Positions 27,646-35,622 of a DNA stretch of 45,142 nt are shown one piece after another. This DNA comes from CAVVYW01 sp963752605. Lineage in GTDB: Bacteria; Actinomycetota; Thermoleophilia; Solirubrobacterales; 70-9. Made by a program: the position numbers and the translations under genes. The stretch lies in contig CAVVYW010000002.1 in NCBI GenBank assembly GCA_963752605.1, positions 1 through 45,142 of the forward strand, given 5' to 3'. Numbering within the stretch: position 1 is the stretch's first letter; every line of letters begins with the position of its first letter. Under the pieces are notes generated by a model. That model did no database searches and was not told the origin of the DNA. It worked only from the letters and a program-made list of their open reading frames with translations.

Positions 27646-27854
27646 CGATCCTCGGGGGCGCCTTCCGTTGCCGCCGGCCCCTCGGCCGCGCGGTTAACGA
27701 CTGACCCGGCGGCGCCGCCGCGGAGCTGGAGCACTCGCTCCAGGTGAACCTTGGAGCTGCCGCGGGCCGCACATCGCGGACAGGGCCCGGGCGGGACCAG
27801 GGGATTGCGGTCGAAGACTGTGATGCCGCAGTTCGGGCACCGGAGATAGGCCAT
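27642..27854 (-). CDS. Small zinc-ribbon protein
   Basis: 70 residues from ATG 27854, with a strong ribosome-binding site GGAGGAG on the minus strand. Two CxxC knuckles, Cys6/Cys9 (RCPNCG) and Cys25/Cys28 (PCPRC), would bind one zinc; the rest is a disordered Ala/Gly-rich tail. It may bind nucleic acid or protein. Nothing in the context assigns a process. Confidence 0.7.
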   Translation of the reverse strand: MAYLRCPNCGITVFDRNPLVPPGPCPRCAARGSSKVHLERVLQLRGGAAGSVVNRAAEGPAATEGAPEDR

Positions 27855-27887
27855 CGAGCTCCTCCAAAGGACTGTTTTGAATCGGGA

Positions 27888-27908
27888 CGACCGGCTTCTT
27901 CCCGGTCG
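27888..27908. terminator. Hairpin between zinc-ribbon and HAD genes
   Basis: CGACCGG, a 7-nt loop, CCGGTCG. It lies downstream of the minus-strand HAD gene and upstream of the zinc-ribbon gene, so it may end the HAD operon. No U-run follows on either strand. The rest of 27855-28002 shows nothing I can name. Confidence 0.35.
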
Positions 27909-28002
27909 CCTGCCCAGTCCCCCCTCGTGGCGCGCTGTGCAAGAGCTGCCGCCGACGGCTTTTACATACCCGCAAATCGCGGATTGAATCGCGAGAGGCC
28001 GC

Positions 28003-28662
28003 TCAGAGACCGAGCGCGGATCGGATCTCCCCGATCGCCTGGTCGTTGTGCCGGTAGTGGACGGCGGTCATGCCGAGCTCGCCGGCGGCGGCGCAGTTGA
28101 CGTCATTGTCGTCGACGAACAGGCATTCCTCGGCCGAGACGCCGCCGAGGCGCTCGAGGGTGAGCTTGTAGATCGAGGCGTCGGGCTTGCGCATTCCGAC
28201 GAAGCCCGAGTCGACCACCAGCTCGAAGATCTCGTCGACGGGCAGCATCGAGCGCCACAGCGGCTCCCACTCGCGGACGTTGTTGGTCAGCATCGCCATG
28301 CGGCGGCCGCCATCCCTGATCTCCCGCATCAGGTCGATCATCGGCTCGTTGGGGTGGAGCGCGTCGAAATAGATCTCGCGGAAGCGGTGAAGCTCAGGCC
28401 GGTGGCCCAGCGCCGGCTCGAGGTAGTCGCCCAGCTTGCGCAGGAAGTCCCGCTCGCTCAGCGTCCCCTTCTCGAGCTCGTACAGGGGGTGCTTCCCCTC
28501 GTCGGCCTCGATCCGCGACATCGCGTTGCCGAGCTCCTCGAAGGGGACGCCGGTGCGGTCCTGTACCGCGGCGAAGGACTGGATCAGCGGCGTGGTCAGC
28601 ACGCCTCCGAAGTCGGAGATGACGGTGGTGATGCGCCCGTCCTCGCTGCCCCCGGGGCTCAT
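28003..28662 (-). CDS. HAD-superfamily phosphatase (epoxide hydrolase N-terminal type)
   Basis: 219 residues. Motif I is ISDFGGVLTT with Asp17 as nucleophile; the second Asp of the usual DxD is Gly, as in the DFGGVL group related to the phosphatase domain of soluble epoxide hydrolase. Motif II is MLTNNVREW, motif III Lys is in GMRKPDASIY, and motif IV is LFVDDNDVNCAAAGELGM. The four-helix cap (ELEKGTLSERDFLRKLGDYLE) is type C1. The substrate is unknown. Its ATG overlaps the TGA of the upstream gene, and the operon starts at FxsA (30034). Confidence 0.85.
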   Translation of the reverse strand: MSPGGSEDGRITTVISDFGGVLTTPLIQSFAAVQDRTGVPFEELGNAMSRIEADEGKHPLYELEKGTLSERDFLRKLGDYLEPALGHRPELHRFREIYFDALHPNEPMIDLMREIRDGGRRMAMLTNNVREWEPLWRSMLPVDEIFELVVDSGFVGMRKPDASIYKLTLERLGGVSAEECLFVDDNDVNCAAAGELGMTAVHYRHNDQAIGEIRSALGL

Positions 28663-29393
28663 CCTCGCTTGACCAGATAGCCGCCGAGGCCGTCGCTGCC
28701 CTCTGTCGAGCAGCGAAGCAGCGCGGCGGAGAGACCGCCGTTGCCGTTCGTTCCGCCGAGCCGGGTGCCCGCCGCCCGCATCGGCGGCATCTCGTCACCG
28801 CCGGGCCACAGCTCGAGGCCCGCGCGGGTGGGCTGGCCGTCCTTGTCGTACTGGGTGGAGAGGAGCACCTCGCCGAAATCGCTCACCATGCCCTCGCCGT
28901 CCAGCAGCCAGGCCGCCGTCTGCTCGGCGCCGTGCGGGCTGCCGCCCTCGCCCCGGGCGATCACCAGGAGCAGTGAGCCGTCCGAGCGCTCGATCGCGAG
29001 GTGCCGGAACGCGCCGGCACCCGCGGAGGGATCCTCGGCCCAGCTGCTCAGATGGCCGAAGCAGCGCAACGCCCTGCCCTTTCCCGCCGGCTTCACCTCG
29101 GCGGCGCAGACGGCCGCGTCCAGCCGGCCCCCCGGCGCGGACCCCTCGGCGGCCTGCAGCGCCAGGCGACCGGTCCGAGGGGAGAGCCTCGCCTCGGCCT
29201 CACCGGCGGACGAGCTCAGCCGCAGCTCGACGGCGTCCTTGTCGCCCGAGAGTTCGATCTGAGCCTCGTGCACGCCGTCGTCGCCGAGCATCAGGCCGCC
29301 TTCGGTGCCGAGCCGCCAGGCGATGCCTCCGATCCCGGAGGCGAGGTCCGAGAACCCGCAGACCAGGGCGCCCCCTGACTCCGCGGCGCTCAT
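28659..29393 (-). CDS. Unknown beta-rich protein
   Basis: 244 residues. The sequence alternates short hydrophobic strands with turns (GGLMLGDDGVHEAQIELSG, DAVELRLSSSAGEAEARLSP, FRHLAIERSDGSLLLVIAR), giving an all-beta, lipocalin- or sandwich-like impression, with no membrane segment and no signal peptide. I do not recognise a family. Its start and stop overlap FxsA and HAD genes by ATGA, so the three are made together. Confidence 0.65.
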   Translation of the reverse strand: MSAAESGGALVCGFSDLASGIGGIAWRLGTEGGLMLGDDGVHEAQIELSGDKDAVELRLSSSAGEAEARLSPRTGRLALQAAEGSAPGGRLDAAVCAAEVKPAGKGRALRCFGHLSSWAEDPSAGAGAFRHLAIERSDGSLLLVIARGEGGSPHGAEQTAAWLLDGEGMVSDFGEVLLSTQYDKDGQPTRAGLELWPGGDEMPPMRAAGTRLGGTNGNGGLSAALLRCSTEGSDGLGGYLVKRG

Positions 29394-30034
29394 CGCTGTG
29401 GAGGCTCGTCGCCGCGCGGCGGCTTCTGCCCGGGCGACTCGGCCCCCGCGGGGGGCAGCTCATCGCCGTCGCGGATCTCATGGGCGGTCCCCTCGATGTC
29501 GCCGGGCCGGGCCCCCCGGTCCCGTGGGCGCCCGGCGGAGGGGGGGTCCTCCCACCCGAAGGGATCGCTCGCGGCCGCCGGCCCGCCGGCCGGGCCCGCT
29601 CCCTGCGCGGGGCGCCGCCGAGCCCGCCCGTCGCGGACGCGCCCGTAACCCCACATCCCCGCGCGCGGACCCATCGAGACGCGGCCGCGCACCAGGCGCG
29701 TGAGGAAGGCCCGCACGCCGGCGCGCGTCGGCGGGATCAGCAGGATCAGCCCCACGATGTCGGTGAGGAAGCCGGGCGTCAGCAGCAGGGCCCCACCGAA
29801 GATGATCAGGACCCCGTCGAGGACCTCCTTGTGCGGCATCCGGCCCTCGTTCAGCGCCCGGTTGAAGCGCACCCACGCCGCGCGCCCCTGGTGCCTGAGC
29901 AGGAACGACCCGAGCAGCGCGTCCCCGACCAGGATCGCGAGCGTGGGCACGACCCCGATCGCTCCGCCGACCTGGATGATCACGTACAGCTCGGCGATCG
30001 GGACGATGATGAAGAGAAGAACCAGCAGGAACAC
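29390..30034 (-). CDS. fxsA: FxsA-family membrane protein
   Basis: 214 residues. The FxsA pattern is clear: an N-terminal helix (FLLVLLFIIVPIAELYVIIQVG), GVVPTLAILVGDALLGSFLLRHQG, a conserved soluble turn (RFNRALNEGRMPHKEVLDG) and GGALLLTPGFLTDIVGLILLIPPTR. A long Pro/Gly/charged tail of about 80 residues, probably disordered and cytoplasmic, is an extension on the basic family. In E. coli FxsA relieves phage T7 exclusion, but the general role is unknown. GTG 30034 is set by the box at 30043. Confidence 0.88.
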   Translation of the reverse strand: MFLLVLLFIIVPIAELYVIIQVGGAIGVVPTLAILVGDALLGSFLLRHQGRAAWVRFNRALNEGRMPHKEVLDGVLIIFGGALLLTPGFLTDIVGLILLIPPTRAGVRAFLTRLVRGRVSMGPRAGMWGYGRVRDGRARRRPAQGAGPAGGPAAASDPFGWEDPPSAGRPRDRGARPGDIEGTAHEIRDGDELPPAGAESPGQKPPRGDEPPQR

Positions 30035-30042
30035 GAGGCGAC

Positions 30043-30048
30043 AGGCTA
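30043..30048 (-). promoter_or_regulatory. -10 box TAGCCT of the fxsA operon (leaderless)
   Basis: On the minus strand TAGCCT, eight bases, GTG 30034. Confidence 0.45.
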
Positions 30049-30092
30049 CCCAGGCCGCTCCGCTGGCCCGTTTGCCGGTCGGCCACGCTGGC

Positions 30093-30098
30093 TAGGCT
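30093..30098 (+). promoter_or_regulatory. -10 box TAGGCT of the SufT-like gene (leaderless)
   Basis: TAGGCT, six bases, ATG 30105, in a 70-bp divergent gap shared with fxsA. Confidence 0.5.
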
Positions 30099-30104
30099 TT
30101 AGGC

Positions 30105-30413
30105 ATGGCAACAGGCACGGCAACCGAAGAGGACGTCTACGAGGCGCTCGAAGAGGTGATCGACCCCGAGCTGGGGCTCGACTTCGTCTCCCTCGGCCTC
30201 GTCTACGACGTGGTGATCGAGGACGAGGAGGCGCACATCACCTTCACGCTGACCACCCCCGCCTGCCCGATCGGCCCGCAGGTCTCCGAGCAGATGCGGG
30301 AGTTCGTGGGTCAGCTCCAGGGCATCAGCAAGGTGCACCCGAAGATGATCTTCGACCCGCCCTGGTCCCCGGAGATGATGTCCGAGGACGCCAAGTTCGC
30401 GCTCGGGTATTAG
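30105..30413 (+). CDS. MIP18/SufT-family metal-sulfur cluster assembly factor
   Basis: 102 residues, a complete DUF59 domain: EDVYEALEEVIDPELGLDFVSLGLVYDV, ITFTLTTPACPIGPQVSEQM with the conserved Cys, and VHPKMIFDPPWSPEMMSEDAK. Proteins of this family help insert iron-sulfur clusters, and related PaaD works with phenylacetyl-CoA oxygenase. No phenylacetate genes are near, so the Fe-S role is preferred. Fe-S clients in this window include GltB, IspH and the AdnAB-like nucleases. The stop overlaps that of the VOC gene by four bases (TTAG). Confidence 0.88.
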   Translation: MATGTATEEDVYEALEEVIDPELGLDFVSLGLVYDVVIEDEEAHITFTLTTPACPIGPQVSEQMREFVGQLQGISKVHPKMIFDPPWSPEMMSEDAKFALGY

Positions 30414-30766
30414 CCGTTCGGCGGGAGCGGGCTCGGGTGCCTTGGCTCATAAAGCCCCAGCTCGCTGCCGTCTGGAAGTCGCAGCGCGGTCATCAGGCCG
30501 AACCCCTCGTCGCTGATCTCCCTCGTGATCTCGACCCCCTTGGCCCGGAGCTCCTCGGTGGTGGCCCGTATGTCGTCGCACATCAAGTAGAGCTCGTGGC
30601 GACCCTCCCCCTCGGCCGGATGCGCGGCGAGCTCCGCCGGCGGCAGGGCGAAGATCAGCCAGCCGCCTCCGGCATCGACCGATGGAAGTCCGAGGACGTC
30701 GCCGAAGAATGCCCGGACGCCCTCCGCATTCTCGGAGAAGATGATGGCGTGCACGCCGTTGATCAC
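30410..30766 (-). CDS. VOC-family (glyoxalase-like) protein
   Basis: 118 residues. One VOC module: INGVHAIIFSENAEGVRAFFGDVLGLPSVD (beta-alpha-beta with the early His), GWLIFALPPAELAAHP, HELYLMCDDIRATTEELRAKGVEI and RLPDGSELGLYEP with the late Glu. The His/Glu metal ligands are compatible with an active metal site. The substrate is unknown. GTG 30766 overlaps the stop of the sterol desaturase gene (GTGA), so it is second in that operon. Confidence 0.85.
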   Translation of the reverse strand: MINGVHAIIFSENAEGVRAFFGDVLGLPSVDAGGGWLIFALPPAELAAHPAEGEGRHELYLMCDDIRATTEELRAKGVEITREISDEGFGLMTALRLPDGSELGLYEPRHPSPLPPNG

Positions 30767-31644
30767 CGCGCGGCCACCTCAGCCTCCGGCTCTGCCCGGT
30801 AGGGGCGGAAGGGCTCGACCAGCTGGTCGAGGTAAGCCGCGGGGAAATCCGGCTCCTTTGCGATCCCCAGGTCATCACTGGTGAACACCTTGTCGGGGTC
30901 ATATGAGAAGGAGCGCAGGAGCAGGTGGTCGTGGATCAGGGTGAAGAGGCCGAAGTTGACGTCGCCGACGCCGGCCCACTTGAGGTGGTGAAAGCGATGG
31001 CCCTCGTTGAGTGAGAGGACGTATCGCAGCGGGCCGACGCGATAGTCGGCGTTCGAGTGCTGCATGAGGAGCTGGATCGCGACGGTAAAGGCGAGTGCCC
31101 AGGCGACCTGCTCGGGGATTCCGATCAGGAGCAGCGGAGCGATCCCGAAGGTGAGCTCCACCCCTTGGTGGAGCGGGTGCTTCATCAGCCCGTTGAAACC
31201 GTAGGAGCGCTTGATCGAGTGGTGTACGGCGTGAAGGCGCCAAAGCGGTCCCCAGCGGTGACTGAGCCAGTGCGCGACCGTGATCCCGAAGTCGAAGACG
31301 AGAATCGTCCCCAGCACCTGGACCACGAACGGCAGGTCGTGGGGCCAGGCGTCCGTGATCGTGAGCACGGTCGCGAGCGCTGGCAGCGCAAGTACGGAGA
31401 GCACGGCGAAGGTCTCGTTGACGAGGGCGTGAGCTACGTCGCGCTCGGCGTCGTCGTGAGACTCGTTCCACTCGCCTTCGTAGGGGATCAGCCGCTCGAC
31501 CGCGAACGAGAGCCCGATCGCCAGCAGCAGCAGGGGGAACAGGAGCAGGTGGGAGGCATCGGCGGCGACCAGGGCGATCGCGACGCCGTTGAGGCCGATC
31601 AGCATCAGCGGGGGGTAGAGCCAGCGCAGCAGCGAGGTGGTCAT
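30763..31644 (-). CDS. Sterol desaturase/fatty acid hydroxylase-family membrane protein
   Basis: 293 residues from ATG 31644, with GGAGAC eight bases upstream. Several membrane helices (LLRWLYPPLMLIGLNGVAIA; LLLFPLLLLAIGLSF) frame the di-iron histidine clusters of the family: HWLSHRW, HAVHHS and HRFHHLKW. Such enzymes hydroxylate or desaturate lipids at the membrane. An acidic C-terminal tail follows. The upstream in-frame extension to 31860 reaches into the TetR gene and is not used. It is divergent from TetR with shared dyads, so it is the likely target of that repressor. Confidence 0.9.
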   Translation of the reverse strand: MTTSLLRWLYPPLMLIGLNGVAIALVAADASHLLLFPLLLLAIGLSFAVERLIPYEGEWNESHDDAERDVAHALVNETFAVLSVLALPALATVLTITDAWPHDLPFVVQVLGTILVFDFGITVAHWLSHRWGPLWRLHAVHHSIKRSYGFNGLMKHPLHQGVELTFGIAPLLLIGIPEQVAWALAFTVAIQLLMQHSNADYRVGPLRYVLSLNEGHRFHHLKWAGVGDVNFGLFTLIHDHLLLRSFSYDPDKVFTSDDLGIAKEPDFPAAYLDQLVEPFRPYRAEPEAEVAAR

Positions 31645-31679
31645 TGGGGTCTCCGATCTCGTGTACGGCGGAGATGCAC

Positions 31680-31711
31680 TGTAGCAACAGTAGTGTTGCG
31701 CTGTAGCTACA
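31680..31711. promoter_or_regulatory. Nested dyads between desaturase and TetR genes
   Basis: TGTAGC (31680-31685) pairs with GCTACA (31706-31711). Inside lie GCAACA-GTAG-TGTTGC (31684-31699) and the palindrome TGTAGCTACA (31702-31711). The block lies just upstream of the TetR -10 box and in front of the divergent desaturase, the usual layout of a TetR operator. Confidence 0.6.
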
Positions 31712-31718
31712 TACGCGC

Positions 31719-31724
31719 TACACT
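31719..31724 (+). promoter_or_regulatory. -10 box TACACT of the TetR gene (leaderless)
   Basis: TACACT, seven bases, ATG 31732. The dyads end eight bases upstream of it. Confidence 0.5.
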
Positions 31725-31731
31725 CTTCGGG

Positions 31732-32325
31732 ATGCCGAACCCCGCTTCCGCTCCAGAAATCCTCGAAGCGGCCCGGAGCGCGTTCGAGCGTCACGGCTAC
31801 GTCGGGGCGACGCTGGAACGGATCGCCGCGGCGGCCGGCGTGTCCCGCGTCACCTTGCACCGTCGCGGCGTCACCAAGGACGGTCTGCTCACCGAGCTGG
31901 TCTCACGGGCGACCGAGGACTACCGCCGGCTCCTGTGGCCGGCGCTGACCGGTGAGGGGACCGGAGCCGAGCGCCTCGCCCAGGCGCTCGACGCTCTCTG
32001 CGAAGCGGCCGAGGCGCACATGTCGCTGTTGGTCGCGCTTCGCGCGCAGAGCGACGGCGTCTTTCACCGCCAGGGCGAGGACGAGGCGCTGACCCGGAGC
32101 GTGTTCGCCGAGCCCCTCGAGCGGCTGCTGCGGGACGGGATCGCGGACGGGTCGATCCGCGAGGTCGAACCGCTCGAGACGGCAACTGTGCTGTTCAACC
32201 TGGTCGGCTGGACCTACGTCCACATGCGCACCGGGCACGGCTGGAGCCCCGAGCACGCCCGCACGGCGGTTCTCGACCCGGTGCTGAACGGCCTCCTCGC
32301 ATTGGGTCGGGAACGAGTCGCATGA
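31732..32325 (+). CDS. TetR-family transcriptional regulator
   Basis: 197 residues. The DNA-binding domain is near the N-terminus: APEILEAARSAFERHGYVGATLERIAAAAGVSRVTLHRRGVTKDGLLTELV, a standard TetR helix-turn-helix in which the recognition helix reads VSRVTLHRR instead of the common VSxxTLYxHF. The rest is an alpha-helical ligand domain (ALCEAAEAHMSLLVALRAQS; ETATVLFNLVGWTYVHMR). It probably represses itself and the divergent desaturase-VOC operon through the dyads at 31680-31711. The inducer is likely lipophilic, but this is inference from the neighbour. Confidence 0.9.
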   Translation: MPNPASAPEILEAARSAFERHGYVGATLERIAAAAGVSRVTLHRRGVTKDGLLTELVSRATEDYRRLLWPALTGEGTGAERLAQALDALCEAAEAHMSLLVALRAQSDGVFHRQGEDEALTRSVFAEPLERLLRDGIADGSIREVEPLETATVLFNLVGWTYVHMRTGHGWSPEHARTAVLDPVLNGLLALGRERVA

Positions 32326-32366
32326 GATATCTCGGTAGGGCTGCTGTGTGGGCCGACGCGCGGCCG

Positions 32367-32819
32367 TCAGTACGACAGGTCGCGGGCCCGGAGGACCGTC
32401 GGCTTCAGGGCGACGAATCGCGTCGTGGGATCGTCGAAGACGTCGCCTTGGAAGCGACGCCAGTGGTGCTCGTCGGGTCCGAGGTAGCGGCGCCCCCAGC
32501 GGCGCGCTCGGTCGGCCTCGAAGGGATGGAGCTCCGCCCTTCCCCGCGCGGTGACCTGCAGCACCTCGCCGCGATCGAGGTCGCAGGTGTCGATGACTAG
32601 AGCGACGCGGGGGTCGCGCTCGAGCAGCTCTCCGAGCCTTGACCATCCCCCGGTCAGCCACCAGAAGGCTCGCCCTTCCCACAGGTACCAGAGCGGTCGC
32701 ACGCTCGGCCCGGTCCGTCCGACGGTCGCTACGCGCGCCACGAGGGGCTGGCCGAGGAACCCGTCGAGGTCAAAGCCGTCGTCGACGGTCCACGTGGTGC
32801 CAGCACCGCCCTCGGCCAT
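32367..32819 (-). CDS. Pyridoxamine 5'-phosphate oxidase-family (FMN/F420-binding) protein
   Basis: 150 residues. The split-barrel pattern runs FLGQPLVARVATVGRTGPSVRPLWYLWEGRAFWWLTGG, LERDPRVALVIDTCDLDRGEVLQVTARGRAEL and RWGRRYLGPDEHHWRRF. In actinobacteria such proteins often use F420 or FMN or bind heme; the cofactor cannot be decided here. It starts 22 nt after the GH31 gene stop on the same strand, so it may be the second gene of that unit. Confidence 0.85.
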   Translation of the reverse strand: MAEGGAGTTWTVDDGFDLDGFLGQPLVARVATVGRTGPSVRPLWYLWEGRAFWWLTGGWSRLGELLERDPRVALVIDTCDLDRGEVLQVTARGRAELHPFEADRARRWGRRYLGPDEHHWRRFQGDVFDDPTTRFVALKPTVLRARDLSY

Positions 32820-32841
32820 GCGGCGATGATGCCAGGCCTGC

Positions 32842-35580
32842 TCAGCAGCTCACGGCGACGAGCTTCGCATCCGTCGCCGTGAAGCCGACGCTGAGGGTGG
32901 AGCTCGCCGCGTCGTAGGACCACGAGTCCGCCGGCAGCGCCTGCCCATCGAGTGCCACGGCGCACGGCTCGAAGGGGTGCTCCAGGGTCGCCAGGGCCGC
33001 CGAGAGCTGATAGCTGCGCTCGCGGGTGCCGTCGACCGTCAGGGTCCAGGTTTGCGCGCCGGAGCTGGAAGCTGAAGCGAACATGCGGTGGCCACCGCGC
33101 TTGTGCTTCTTGCGCTTCTTGCGCTTCCTCTTTTTCTTCTTGGGCTTGGGTTTCGCGGTCTGCCCGGGCGCCGGCGCCGCACTGGGTGGGCCAGGCTGCG
33201 CGGTCTCCTGGGCCGGCACGGCAGCCTCGGACGAGGAGATGCGCTCACCGCCCACGAGCTCCGTGCTGGAGGCACCGCGCGGGAAGGCGAGCAGGGTCAG
33301 GCGGTCGCGGCGCTCGCTGAGATGCACGAGCCCGTCCCCGCTGCCGTTGTCGGCGAGCGTGTCGACGTCCGGAGGAAGCATCGGCAGGATCGTCCCGGCG
33401 CGCGCCAGCAGCGGGAGCTGCTCGAGGGGTGCGGGGATCGTCACCTCGCTCCGCCCCGTCAGCAGCTCGGGACGGCGGGCGATCGGGAAGCCGCCGCTCG
33501 CCGAGTCGAAGTCCAGGGCCTGCCAGAGGTTCACCCAGGTCCCCTCGGGCAGGTAGACGCCGCGATCGGTGGCGCCCTCCTCCACCACCGGCGCGACCAG
33601 GAGGTCGGGGCCGAACATGTACTCGTCCTGCCGGGCGATCGCCGCCGGATCGTCCGGATGGACCAGGGCGAGGTGCCTGGAGAGCGGCATTCCCGACTCC
33701 TGGTAGTCCTCCGACGCGGCCTCGATGTAGGGCAGCAGCTGGGTGCGCAGCTTGGTGTAGCGGCGCCAGATCGGCATCACCGCGGGGCTCCAGACCTGGG
33801 AGCGCGCGGCGCGGTCATTCCGGAAGGTGAAGCCGTTCGCCTGGGTGCGCATCACCCCGCTGAACGCGCCGAACTCGAGCCAGCGGCTGTTGAGCTCGTC
33901 CGAGGTCCGCGGGTTGACGACCGCATGGAAGCCACCGATGTCGGAGCCCCAGTACGCGATTCCCGACAGGCCGGTCGAGAGCGCCTGGTGGACGGCGGCG
34001 CAGAGGCCGTCGGAGCAGCTCCAGTCCTCGGTCGGGTCGCCGCCCCAGACGACGCGGGCGCACGGCTGCACACCGTGCCAGCCGGAGCGCACGAAGACGG
34101 CCCCATCGCGGCCGAACGCGGGCCCGTGGCGCGCGTACGAGCCGCAGTGGTAGATCACGGGGTAGCGGTTGTGCATCTCGAGCCCGCGCCGCCCGTCCGC
34201 GAAGACCGAGTCCGTCGGCGTGTACTCGCCGAAGTCCTCCATCCAGCCGTCGTAGCCGTCGGCGATCGCCTCGTCCAGCAGGCGCCCGTAGAAGTCAGTG
34301 GCCCCGGGCGCGGTGAAGTCGACCTCGGAGGTGAGCTGGTCGGCCGTGAACGGGTTCGAGAGGAGGTAGGGCTGGCCGAGCTGGTTCTTGACCAGCCAGC
34401 CGTTGGCGGCGGCCTCGTCGTAGACCGGCTGGTAGTCGGTGCAGATGTGCGGGTTGAAGTAGGTCGTGATCTTGTAGCCGCGCGAGTGGTAGGCGGCGGT
34501 CTGCGCCCTCTGCGCCTCGCCGTTGCCGACGTGGGAGCCGCACGGCAGGTAGTGCGTGTAGGTCTGGGCGACCGTCACCGGGACGTCCTCGGCCCGGAAG
34601 CGGTCGGCGAGCTCGTACGGCTGGGACTCCAGCGTCGGCTGGTACCAGGGGCCGAAGATCCAGGGCGCGGGATCTGGCTGGCGTCCGGCGTAGTCGGAGT
34701 AGCGGCGCAGGACGTCAGCCGGACTGGGTCCGGCGAAGACGGTGAAGCGGAAGAAGGGCGCCTCCGCCTCAGCCTGCCAGGCGTCCCCGCGCTCGCTGGC
34801 GAGCCGGAAGGTGGAGCGCTGCGTCTGGTCGATCAGGAAGCCGAAGCCGCGAGTGGTGATCGTCCAGGGGATCGGGAAGTTGCTCGCGGTGGGGCCGGTC
34901 GGGAAGGTGAAGTCGGGGACCAGGGGCCGCATGAGCTCCTCGCCGTCACCCGACGAGAAGGGCCCCTCCTCGGCCCAGTTGAAGACCTCGTTGCCCGTCT
35001 GGTCGGCGGCGTTCGAGCGCTCGCCAAAGCCGAGGAAGCGCTCGCCCTGCTCGGCGCCGAAGGCCGCGCCCGACACGCTGGCCTGCCCGACCAGCGGACC
35101 GGACCCGGGCGCGAGCCGCGAGTCGACGGTGATCGCGCCCTCTCGCGTCGGCGAGAGCCGCACCGCGAGCCGGTGACCGAGGGGATCGTTGGTCGCGACG
35201 TCCAGGACGAGGTCGGTGCCGTCGTGATGGGAGCCGACGACCCTCGTGCCGTGGAACCAGAGCGTCTCGGCCTCCGCCGCGACGTAATAGCCGAGGAAGG
35301 CGTTGTTGACCACCGGCACGCGGAGGTCGAAGGAGTAGCCCAGCGGGCCGTATCGCGCGTGCGGATCGGTGGGCGAGGGAGCCCCGCCGCCGAGCGTGCT
35401 CAGGGTGCGGCCGCTGGCCGCGTCGCGGAACTCGAGCCGGAAGGGGTCGGCGTCCACCCTGGCTTCGAGGGAGCCCGACGAGAGGGTCTCAGCAGCGGCC
35501 CCGGCGGGCCAGGCGGCAGCAGCCGCCACGGCCACGGCCGCGACAACGCCACAACTGCGCGCTCCCCTACGGACGCCCAT
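32842..35580 (-). CDS. Secreted GH31 glycosidase with lysine-rich linker
   Basis: 912 residues. A signal peptide (CGVVAAVAVAAAAAWPAG) leads to a GH31 N-terminal beta domain (FLGFGERSNAADQTG) and the TIM barrel. The nucleophile is Asp449 in GWMEDFGEYTP and the acid/base is Asp515 in WGGDPTEDW, 66 residues apart as in DFGE-type GH31 enzymes such as sulfoquinovosidases. The family's QQRW sulfonate-recognition motif is not obvious; WYQPTLESQPYELADRF and THYLPCGSH stand in its place. After the barrel comes a Pro/Ala linker, then KPKPKKKKRKRKKRKKHKRG (20 of the residues), then a final beta domain. It acts outside the cell, but the sugar is uncertain. Confidence 0.88.
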   Translation of the reverse strand: MGVRRGARSCGVVAAVAVAAAAAWPAGAAAETLSSGSLEARVDADPFRLEFRDAASGRTLSTLGGGAPSPTDPHARYGPLGYSFDLRVPVVNNAFLGYYVAAEAETLWFHGTRVVGSHHDGTDLVLDVATNDPLGHRLAVRLSPTREGAITVDSRLAPGSGPLVGQASVSGAAFGAEQGERFLGFGERSNAADQTGNEVFNWAEEGPFSSGDGEELMRPLVPDFTFPTGPTASNFPIPWTITTRGFGFLIDQTQRSTFRLASERGDAWQAEAEAPFFRFTVFAGPSPADVLRRYSDYAGRQPDPAPWIFGPWYQPTLESQPYELADRFRAEDVPVTVAQTYTHYLPCGSHVGNGEAQRAQTAAYHSRGYKITTYFNPHICTDYQPVYDEAAANGWLVKNQLGQPYLLSNPFTADQLTSEVDFTAPGATDFYGRLLDEAIADGYDGWMEDFGEYTPTDSVFADGRRGLEMHNRYPVIYHCGSYARHGPAFGRDGAVFVRSGWHGVQPCARVVWGGDPTEDWSCSDGLCAAVHQALSTGLSGIAYWGSDIGGFHAVVNPRTSDELNSRWLEFGAFSGVMRTQANGFTFRNDRAARSQVWSPAVMPIWRRYTKLRTQLLPYIEAASEDYQESGMPLSRHLALVHPDDPAAIARQDEYMFGPDLLVAPVVEEGATDRGVYLPEGTWVNLWQALDFDSASGGFPIARRPELLTGRSEVTIPAPLEQLPLLARAGTILPMLPPDVDTLADNGSGDGLVHLSERRDRLTLLAFPRGASSTELVGGERISSSEAAVPAQETAQPGPPSAAPAPGQTAKPKPKKKKRKRKKRKKHKRGGHRMFASASSSGAQTWTLTVDGTRERSYQLSAALATLEHPFEPCAVALDGQALPADSWSYDAASSTLSVGFTATDAKLVAVSC

Positions 35581-35589
35581 CCTCTGGCC

Positions 35590-35595
35590 ACGGTA
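35590..35595 (-). promoter_or_regulatory. -10 box TACCGT of the GH31 gene (leaderless)
   Basis: On the minus strand TACCGT, nine bases, ATG 35580. Confidence 0.4.
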
Positions 35596-35622
35596 ACGGC
35601 GGTCGAGCCGTTCCGCGCCGGT

